Assembly: GCF_018861735.1 (NCBI RefSeq)
Contig: NZ_JAHLEB010000002.1
Location: 124,001-188,000 of the forward strand
DNA from: Clostridium lacusfryxellense
GTDB lineage: Bacteria; Bacillota; Clostridia; Clostridiales; Clostridiaceae
Length of the DNA: 64,000 nt
Direction of reading: 5' to 3'
Within the stretch, counting starts at the first letter, position 1; each line of letters opens with the position of its first letter. The position numbers and the translations under genes are program-made. Under the pieces are notes generated by a model, which saw nothing but the letters and a program-made list of their open reading frames with translations, did not search any database and was not told the origin of the DNA. Positions 58,067 to 64,000 of the stretch are shown here, in pieces.

Positions 58067-58927
58067 TTGATAAGAATAAGCAAGTTATTTATACCGTACA
58101 TTATTTTGTTAATAATATTAGGCTTCAAAGGGGAGCTTGTAATATCTTTTGTTTTTGTATTTTTACATGAGCTAATGCATTATTTAACTGCGAGAATTTT
58201 AGGCTTTTCGGGTTTTGATATAGAAATACTTCCTATTGGGGCAGTACTTAAGGTAAAAGACTTAGATGAAGCAAGTGCTAAAGAGGACTTGATAATTTCT
58301 TTAGCGGGTCCAATATTCAACTTAGTAATAGCAGCTATCTTTTATACTTTATTTATATTATATAATATACCTTATTTTCATTTGATTTATAGAAGCAATT
58401 TAGCTTTAGGTATTTTTAATCTTATACCAGCATTTCCACTAGATGGGGGAAGGGCATTTCGTGATATCCTTAGCATCAAAACTATATATAGAAAGGCAAA
58501 TGAAATATCTATAAAAGTTAGTATGGTCATTGGAAGTGTTTTCATGTTTATATATTTTGTAAGTGTCTATGCAAATAGAAACAATTTTACTTTAGGTTTA
58601 ATAACGATATTTATTTTGATATCTTCAATTAAAGAGAAGGAAAGGATAGTATATTTGATTATGGGTTATATTATTAAGAAGAAATACAGGTTTATAAAAA
58701 GAGGATATGTAGAAAATAGAAGTATATCTATTTTTTGTGATAAAAATTTATTATCTGTCCTAGGAATAATTGATAAGAATAAATATAATTTATTTACTAT
58801 ACTTGATGAGAACATGAGTTTGATAGAAACTTTGTATGAGGAAGAAATAATAGAGGCAATAAAAGCATATGGTAATATAAGTTTAAGTGAATATATAGAA
58901 ATTAAAAAATTAAAAGGTACTTTATGA
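58067..58927 (+). CDS. spoIVFB: Stage IV sporulation intramembrane protease SpoIVFB (M50)
   Basis: 286 residues with several membrane helices. Zinc motif H34-E-L-M-H38 and the third ligand D126 in NLIPAFPLDGGRAF define an S2P-type site protease. In Bacillus it removes the pro-sequence of sigma-K in the mother cell. The C-terminal domain differs from the CBS domain of the Bacillus protein in sequence, and I cannot see clear CBS motifs. TTG start behind TTTGGGGGAT. Confidence 0.88.
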   Translation: MIRISKLFIPYIILLIILGFKGELVISFVFVFLHELMHYLTARILGFSGFDIEILPIGAVLKVKDLDEASAKEDLIISLAGPIFNLVIAAIFYTLFILYNIPYFHLIYRSNLALGIFNLIPAFPLDGGRAFRDILSIKTIYRKANEISIKVSMVIGSVFMFIYFVSVYANRNNFTLGLITIFILISSIKEKERIVYLIMGYIIKKKYRFIKRGYVENRSISIFCDKNLLSVLGIIDKNKYNLFTILDENMSLIETLYEEEIIEAIKAYGNISLSEYIEIKKLKGTL

Positions 58928-58942
58928 GAAAATACATTTCGG

Positions 58943-58973
58943 AATGACCAGCCTAATGCGGGCTGGTTATTTT
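58943..58973 (+). terminator. Terminator after spoIVFB
   Basis: ACCAGCC and GGCTGGT pair across a short loop, with an outer AAT/ATT and a T-rich tail. Confidence 0.75.
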
Positions 58974-59110
58974 GTTTATTTAATTAAAGAAATTTTTCAT
59001 TTTGAAATTTAATGTTCATGTGTTAAAATAAAATAATGTGGTATTTACGAGGGTAAATATTATAAAGAATTATTGTTTACCCTAGATGAAAAAAACGAGG
59101 AGTGGTTTTT

Positions 59111-60955
59111 GTGAATAAAATTTCAGATGATATCTTATTTAAGGTCGAAAAACCTGCTAGATATATAGGTGGAGAACTTAATTGTTGTTATAAAGATTTA
59201 GACAAAATTGATATAAGATTTGCTTTTTGCTTTCCTGATGTGTATGAAGTGGGAATGTCGCATTTGGGTAGCAGAATACTTTATCATGTATTAAATGAAA
59301 GAAGCGATACTTACTGCGAAAGAGCTTTTGCTCCTTGGCCAGATATGGAAAAACAAATGAGAGAAAACAATATAGAATTATATGCTCTTGAGAGTAAGGA
59401 TTCTTTGAAGGAATTTGATATTTTAGGGTTTACTCTGCAATATGAGATGAGCTACACTAATATACTCAACATGCTTGATATGTCAGGCATTACTATAAGA
59501 GCCTCAGAGAGAGGCGAAAACGAACCTATAGTTATGGCTGGGGGCCCATGTGCTTATAATCCTGAACCTCTGCATGATATAGTGGATTTCTTTGAGCTTG
59601 GTGAAGGCGAAGAAATAATGAATGATGTTCTAGATGTTTATAAAAATTTTAAAGGTCGCAAAAAAGAGTTTTTAAGAGAAATATCTAAGATAAGAGGAAT
59701 ATATGTGCCTTCATTGTATGAGGTTTCTTACAACGAGGATAATACTATTAAGGAATTTAAACCTAAATATGATGATGTTCCGAGCAGAGTTAAAAAAAGA
59801 TTTGTAGTTAATCTTGATGAAGTTGCTTTTCCAGAAAAAATGGTAGTTCCGTATACAGAGATAGTACATGATAGGGTAATCCTGGAGACATTTAGGGGAT
59901 GCACCAATGGATGTAGATTTTGCCAAGCAGGAATGATATATAGGCCAGTCAGAGAAAAGAGCACTGCGAGTCTTATTGATGCTGCGGATAAATTATTAAA
60001 GAGTACAGGGTATAGAGAAATATCTTTAAGTTCTTTAAGTATATGTGATTATTCAGATATACGAAACCTTATAACTACACTAATTGAAAAACATAAAGAA
60101 GATCACGTTAGTGTATCTCTTCCTTCGATTAGAATAAATTCCTTCTCAGTAGACTTAATTAAGGAAATACAAAAGGTTAAAAAAACCGGCATAACTTTTG
60201 CGCCGGAAGCTGGAACTCAAAGAATGCGTGACATTATAAATAAGGGCGTTACAGAGGAACAAATATTAGAAGCTGCTAGCAGCGTTTTTGCTTCAGGTTG
60301 GTCAACTATTAAGCTTTATTTCATGGTGGGGCTTCCTTATGAGACTATGGATGATGTACGAGGAATTGCAGAGCTTTCAGATAAAGTTGTAGCAGAATAC
60401 TTTAAGATTCCTAAGGAAACACGAAAAAGAGGCCTTCGGGTTACTTCAAGTTCAGCTATATTTGTTCCAAAACCATTTACTCCATTCCAATGGGCACCAC
60501 AAGCAACAATGGAGGAAGTAGTTGAAAAAATAAAAGCTGTTAAGTATGCAATAACTAGTAAGGCAGTTATATATAATTATCATGAATCTGTAGTATCGTT
60601 TTTAGAAGCAGTAATTGCTAGAGGAGACAGAAGAGTTTGTGATGTTATAATCAAGGCGTTTGAAAAAGGTGCAAAATTTGATGGTTGGTCTGAGTATTTT
60701 AATTTTGAAATATGGAAAGAAGCACTTGATGAATGTGGCGTTTTAGGAGAATTTTATGCTTATAGAGAAAGAAGTTATGATGAAATACTTCCTTGGGATT
60801 TCATAGATATTGGAGTTAATAAAGAGTATTTAATCCTTGAAAATGAAAAAGCTAAAAAAGTAGAATTAACACAAAATTGTATGTTAGGCTGTACGGAATG
60901 CGGAGTTAATGTTAATTTTAAAGAAGGGACGTGTTTTAAAGGTTGCGTTATTTAA
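59111..60955 (+). CDS. Radical SAM protein, TIGR03960 family
   Basis: 614 residues from the GTG at 59111 (GAGGAG 8 bases upstream). An N-terminal B12-binding-like region (DIRFAFCFPDVYEVGMSHLGSRILYHVLNE) and a radical SAM core with CTNGCRFC in ETFRGCTNGCRFCQAGM. A C-terminal CMLGCTECGVN cysteine group may bind another cluster. The family is always next to the DUF2344 gene that follows and near rng; its reaction is unknown, with tRNA or rRNA modification often suspected. Confidence 0.92.
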   Translation: MNKISDDILFKVEKPARYIGGELNCCYKDLDKIDIRFAFCFPDVYEVGMSHLGSRILYHVLNERSDTYCERAFAPWPDMEKQMRENNIELYALESKDSLKEFDILGFTLQYEMSYTNILNMLDMSGITIRASERGENEPIVMAGGPCAYNPEPLHDIVDFFELGEGEEIMNDVLDVYKNFKGRKKEFLREISKIRGIYVPSLYEVSYNEDNTIKEFKPKYDDVPSRVKKRFVVNLDEVAFPEKMVVPYTEIVHDRVILETFRGCTNGCRFCQAGMIYRPVREKSTASLIDAADKLLKSTGYREISLSSLSICDYSDIRNLITTLIEKHKEDHVSVSLPSIRINSFSVDLIKEIQKVKKTGITFAPEAGTQRMRDIINKGVTEEQILEAASSVFASGWSTIKLYFMVGLPYETMDDVRGIAELSDKVVAEYFKIPKETRKRGLRVTSSSAIFVPKPFTPFQWAPQATMEEVVEKIKAVKYAITSKAVIYNYHESVVSFLEAVIARGDRRVCDVIIKAFEKGAKFDGWSEYFNFEIWKEALDECGVLGEFYAYRERSYDEILPWDFIDIGVNKEYLILENEKAKKVELTQNCMLGCTECGVNVNFKEGTCFKGCVI

Positions 60956-61692
60956 TTAAGTACACTAAAGATAATGAAATTAAATTTGTTGCTCATCTAG
61001 ATCTAATGAGAACTCTTCAAAAAATAATTAAAAGATCTGAGCTTCCAATAGAATATTCAAAAGGATTTAATCCTCATATGGCAGTATCCATTGCACAACC
61101 TTTATCTGTGGGGGTACATTCAAATGGTGAATACATGGACGTAGTTTTAGCACGAGAGCTAGATGAAGAATATATTATGGCGAAAATGAATGAAAACACG
61201 CCACGTGGAATTAAAATTTTAGATGTGGTAAAAGTTATCCCTGTAGAAGGTTTAAAGAAACCTGCACAGGCTATGGCAATTATTGATGCAGCGAAATACA
61301 CAATTAATCTAAAATGCATGATTGATATAGAAAACACAACTGATTTAAAAAGCACTATTGAAGAGGATGTTTTGAAAGCAATAAATAGTATTAGTGAAAG
61401 CAATGAGTGGAACATCATTAAGAAGACTAAAAGTGGAGAAAAAATGGTTAATATAAAACCTTTAGTTCTAAAATTTGATTATAATGTTGATAACTATATT
61501 CTTAGCATATCAACTCTTATTACATGTGGAAGTCGTGATAATTTATCTGCTAGGCTACTTGCAGATTACATGAGCGAGAATATAGAGTCAATTAATAAAG
61601 AGTCTTTCGTTGATATAACAAGGGAAGAAATGTATGCATATAAAGAAGAAAAATTAGTCACTCTTAGTGAATTTTTTAAAATAGGACAATAG
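60943..61692 (+). CDS. DUF2344 (TIGR03936) protein
   Basis: 249 residues, TTG start, overlapping the radical SAM gene by 13 bases. KYTKDNEIKFVAHLDLMRTLQKIIKRSELPIEYSKGFNPHM and ISIAQPLSVGVHSNGEYMDV-like blocks define the family. In some bacteria it is fused to the radical SAM partner, which implies joint action. Function unknown. Confidence 0.9.
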   Translation: MRYLIKYTKDNEIKFVAHLDLMRTLQKIIKRSELPIEYSKGFNPHMAVSIAQPLSVGVHSNGEYMDVVLARELDEEYIMAKMNENTPRGIKILDVVKVIPVEGLKKPAQAMAIIDAAKYTINLKCMIDIENTTDLKSTIEEDVLKAINSISESNEWNIIKKTKSGEKMVNIKPLVLKFDYNVDNYILSISTLITCGSRDNLSARLLADYMSENIESINKESFVDITREEMYAYKEEKLVTLSEFFKIGQ

Positions 61693-61704
61693 GAGTAGGT
61701 AAAA

Positions 61705-63147
61705 GTGAAAGAAATATATATTGAAAGACAAGAAAAGTTTTTAAGAATAGCTATAAAGGAAAATAATAAGTTAAAGGAATGCTTCATAGAAGAGGAGTAT
61801 AGTGGTCCAATTCCAGGAGAAATATATAAGGGCGTTATAAAAAATATTGTCCCAGCAATTAAGTGTGCTTTTGTAGATATTGGGCATAATAAAGATTGCT
61901 ACATGTATCTTGACGAGCGATTTAATAATACCAAGATAAAAAAGGGCGATGAAATAATAGTTGAGGTTTTAAAAGAAGCGATAGATAAAAAGGGAGCGAA
62001 AGTTACTAGTGCTTTTGGTATTCCCGGCACATACTGCGTAATTGTTAATATTAATAAAGATATAAATTTTTCTAAGAAAATAAACAATAAAGCTTTTGAA
62101 GCAATGGTGCGAAGTTCATTAGACAAACCTAGCGACATAGGCGTAATGATTAGGACTAATGCATTTGATGTAAATATTGAAGTGTTAAATGACGAAGTGT
62201 CTGATTTATATGAAATATATAAAGATATTATAAATCGCGCTAAGTATTCCTTAAATCCCATTTTACTATTTAGTGATGCTGGAGCATTAAACAGAACCCT
62301 TCGTGATATATTGGATAAAAATACATTTAAAATAGTATTAAATAATGAAAGTGATTTTGCATATGCTAAAAAATATACTCAAAATAGATCTGATATAGAT
62401 GTAAAAGTTGAACTGCATAATGAAAGTAGAATGCTTCTCGATTATTATGGAATAGAAAAAGAAATACTAAGCCTTCGTAATCATAGAATTTCTCTGAAAT
62501 GTGGAGGGAATATTGTAATTGATAAAACAGAGGCAATGTATGTAATTGATGTTAATTCAGGAAAAAATGTAAAAAGCCATTCACTACAAAAGACGGCGCA
62601 AAGTACTAATATAGAGGCGGCGACAGAAATAGCAAGGCAGATAAGGCTCAGAAATTTAAGTGGAATCATTATAATAGATTTTATTGATATTGAGGACTTA
62701 GATGTGAGAAGAAAAATATTAGATGCCCTAAGAGAGGGTTTTGCAGATGATAAAAATAAGACAGTAATTTATCCTTTTACACAGCTTAATCTGGTTCAAA
62801 TTGCAAGGCGTAGACGTGGAAAATCTATATATGAGTTTATTGAAGAACCATGCAAACATTGTGATGGTAAAAGTACTAGGGTTAGACTATCCTACATCGA
62901 ATTCTTAATTAAAAATGAAATATTTAAGATTCAAAAGGAACAGGGAATAAAAGACATATATCTAGAGCTTGATTTGATTTACAAAAAGGATGTTATGGAG
63001 GATGTTTTAGAATTTGTAAAACAAATAGGGGCACTTGAAAGTAGTGTTTATGTGGATTTTACAACACATCTGGAAAAATTCAAAGTTGAATCATTAATTT
63101 TTGCAAATCAAATACGGGATTTGTTAGCATTTAAGATATATGGATAA
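61705..63147 (+). CDS. rng: Ribonuclease G/E
   Basis: 480 residues, GTG start. An S1 domain (about 35-110: GEIYKGVIKNIVPAIKCAFVDIGHNKDCYMYLDE), an RNase H-like core, and the metal-binding DFIDIEDLDVRRKILDAL. The zinc link C-x2-C is in EEPCKHCDGKS. It is RNase G length, without the C-terminal scaffold of E. coli RNase E. It cuts AU-rich single strands and matures rRNA. Confidence 0.95.
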   Translation: MKEIYIERQEKFLRIAIKENNKLKECFIEEEYSGPIPGEIYKGVIKNIVPAIKCAFVDIGHNKDCYMYLDERFNNTKIKKGDEIIVEVLKEAIDKKGAKVTSAFGIPGTYCVIVNINKDINFSKKINNKAFEAMVRSSLDKPSDIGVMIRTNAFDVNIEVLNDEVSDLYEIYKDIINRAKYSLNPILLFSDAGALNRTLRDILDKNTFKIVLNNESDFAYAKKYTQNRSDIDVKVELHNESRMLLDYYGIEKEILSLRNHRISLKCGGNIVIDKTEAMYVIDVNSGKNVKSHSLQKTAQSTNIEAATEIARQIRLRNLSGIIIIDFIDIEDLDVRRKILDALREGFADDKNKTVIYPFTQLNLVQIARRRRGKSIYEFIEEPCKHCDGKSTRVRLSYIEFLIKNEIFKIQKEQGIKDIYLELDLIYKKDVMEDVLEFVKQIGALESSVYVDFTTHLEKFKVESLIFANQIRDLLAFKIYG

Positions 63148-63153
63148 ATGTAC

Positions 63154-63182
63154 TTTACAAACATACGAATATATGATAAAAT
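63154..63182 (+). promoter_or_regulatory. Promoter of the rplU operon
   Basis: TTTACA (63154-63159), 17 bases, TAAAAT (63177-63182), just after the rng stop. Confidence 0.68.
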
Positions 63183-63187
63183 GGCTT

Positions 63188-63288
63188 TTGTAGGCCGCAC
63201 ACACAAGGTTATGAAACATACTTGCTTTAAAAGTTACAATAAAAGTATGTACCTGGGATGGCGAGACTGGATCAAGGAGGTGTATTTT
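63188..63288 (+). ncRNA. Putative ribosomal protein L21 leader RNA
   Basis: About 100 transcribed, untranslated bases before rplU. It contains ACATACTT and AAGTATGT, forming a hairpin (about 63217-63252), after a GGCCGCACACACAAGG segment, and ends in a GGATGGCGAGACTGGATCAAGGAGG stretch with the ribosome site (the last part in two blocks). Firmicutes use an L21 leader that L21 binds to control its operon; the match to that model was made by position and hairpin, not by alignment. Confidence 0.5.
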
Positions 63289-63600
63289 ATGTACGCAGTT
63301 TTAGTTACAGGTGGAAAACAATACAGAGTTCAAGAAGGAGACGTTTTATTCGTTGAGAAATTGAATGCTGAAGTTGAAACAACTGTTGAATTTAATGAAA
63401 TTCTTGCAGTAGGCAAGGAAGATGGTTTAGTAGTTGGTAAACCTTTAGTTGAAGGAGCTTCTATTGTTGCTAAGGTATTAGCACAAGGAAAAGCTAAAAA
63501 AGTTGTAGTTTTCAAGTTTAAGAGAAAGTTAGATTACAGAAAGAAACAAGGACACAGACAAGCATATACTAAGATTCAAATTGAGAAGATACAGGCTTAA
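63289..63600 (+). CDS. rplU: 50S ribosomal protein L21
   Basis: 103 residues from the ATG at 63289 (AAGGAGG upstream), with the L21 opening [18 protein letters not shown] and the C-terminal [32 protein letters not shown] longer open frame from 63148 only covers the leader. Order rplU-prp-rpmA is universal in Firmicutes. Confidence 0.98.
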   Translation: MYAVLVTGGKQYRVQEGDVLFVEKLNAEVETTVEFNEILAVGKEDGLVVGKPLVEGASIVAKVLAQGKAKKVVVFKFKRKLDYRKKQGHRQAYTKIQIEKIQA

Positions 63601-63602
63601 TT

Positions 63603-63935
63603 ATGGTCAAAGTTAAATTTGTCCGAAGTTCTGGTAAAATAATTTCTTTTAAAATTAAAGGTCATGCTCAGCCTAAAGAAAAACAATTAGATGTAGATTT
63701 AATTTGTAATTCTATTTCAGTAATTTCTCAAACTACAGTTATTGGGATTGAGGAAGTTTTGAAAATTAAGGTTAAGTATGTTATAGATGATGGATTTTTA
63801 AATTTAAATTTAAAAGGTCAAACTCTAGAAGATATCGAAAGATGTCAAGTTTTACTTGAAACAATGATACTTGGACTCAAGAGTATAGAAATTACTTATG
63901 GTAAATATATAAATGTAGAAATAGAGGAGGTGTAA
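63603..63935 (+). CDS. prp: Ribosomal-processing cysteine protease Prp
   Basis: 110 residues. The catalytic pair is H21 (in KGHAQ) and C35 (in DLICNSISVIS), spaced as in S. aureus Prp. It removes the N-terminal extension of L27, encoded next, before assembly of the 50S subunit. ATG three bases after the rplU stop. Confidence 0.94.
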   Translation: MVKVKFVRSSGKIISFKIKGHAQPKEKQLDVDLICNSISVISQTTVIGIEEVLKIKVKYVIDDGFLNLNLKGQTLEDIERCQVLLETMILGLKSIEITYGKYINVEIEEV

Positions 63936-63939
63936 TACT

Positions 63940-64000
63940 ATGTTAGTTATGAACCTTCAGTTATTTGCTCATAAAAAAGGAGTAGGTAGCTCAAGAAATG
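63940..64000 (+). CDS. rpmA: 50S ribosomal protein L27 (partial, runs off the window)
   Basis: The first 20 codons read MLVMNLQLFAHKKGVGSSRN. The extension up to LQLF, before AHKKG, is the Prp cleavage site seen in Firmicute L27. GGAGGTG upstream. The rest lies outside the window. Confidence 0.96.
   Translation, partial: MLVMNLQLFAHKKGVGSSRN

Noticed and set aside
63148-63288. N-terminal extension of L21 from the open frame
   Set aside because: The added 47 residues do not belong to L21; a promoter and leader hairpin lie there and AAGGAGG sets the start at 63289.

Overview
The window is about 64 kb of very AT-rich chromosomal DNA from a spore-forming, motile, anaerobic Firmicute, most likely a Clostridium in the strict sense (Clostridiaceae). 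The evidence is the codon use (many A/T-ending codons, TTG and GTG starts behind strong GGAGG sites), the clostridial order of the V-type ATPase operon, the conserved block radC-mreBCD-PBP2-minCDE-rodA-mgsA-spoIVFB-rng-rplU-prp-rpmA, sporulation genes (Spo0E-like, SpoIVFB), a flavo-diiron oxygen reductase and a flagellin lysine methylase. Most genes lie on the + strand. No prophage, plasmid region or CRISPR array is visible.

Layout. 1-2.3 kb: a methyltransferase-like gene and a B12-binding radical SAM gene. 2.3-11.1 kb: a nine-gene V-type ATPase operon; its K subunit keeps every Na+ ligand known from the Enterococcus hirae enzyme. 11.2-15 kb: peptide deformylase, then nadABC (de novo NAD synthesis). 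15-17.4 kb: a sugar-nucleotide reductase-like gene and a RAYT-type (REP-associated tyrosine) transposase enclosed by a perfect 15-bp inverted repeat. 17.5-23.7 kb: flavo-diiron protein, small genes, HPr kinase, M18 aminopeptidase, a 165-bp imperfect palindrome and a PHP phosphoesterase. 24-29 kb: a folate/p-aminobenzoate operon (pabA, pabB, pabC, an HD-domain gene, folP, folB-folK fusion). 29-33.8 kb: lipoprotein, amidase, chemotaxis receptor, hemerythrin remnant, FliB. 34-39 kb is the accessory part: a methionine-rich protein with twelve 14-residue coiled-coil repeats, small orphan genes, a truncated HD gene, a FetAB-type exporter, a decayed chromate transporter (frameshift, two nonsense codons, missing 3' end) and its likely PadR regulator. 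39-45 kb: tRNA-Leu(CAA), polA, coaE, a lytic transglycosylase, and a second class II tRNA with anticodon AAG and a G3-U70 acceptor pair. 46-64 kb: the cell-shape, division and ribosome block, running off the right edge inside rpmA.

How the genes work together. The right third is a housekeeping supercluster for rod shape (MreBCD, PBP2, RodA), division-site placement (MinCDE), rRNA processing (RNase G) and the L21/Prp/L27 ribosomal unit; the N-terminus of L27 shows the extension that the Prp protease just upstream removes. The folate operon makes p-aminobenzoate and joins it to the pterin, but no folE or dihydroneopterin triphosphate pyrophosphatase is in the cluster, so the HD protein inside it is a candidate for a missing step. 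Many transcription units end in hairpin terminators, several shared by convergent genes and overlapping stop codons.

The items most worth a second look are the Leu-type tRNA carrying the main alanine identity pair, the RAYT element with its terminal repeats, the Met-rich 42-bp repeat gene, the long palindrome at 22.7 kb, the HD protein of the folate operon, and the SpoIVFA-position protein without a LytM domain.
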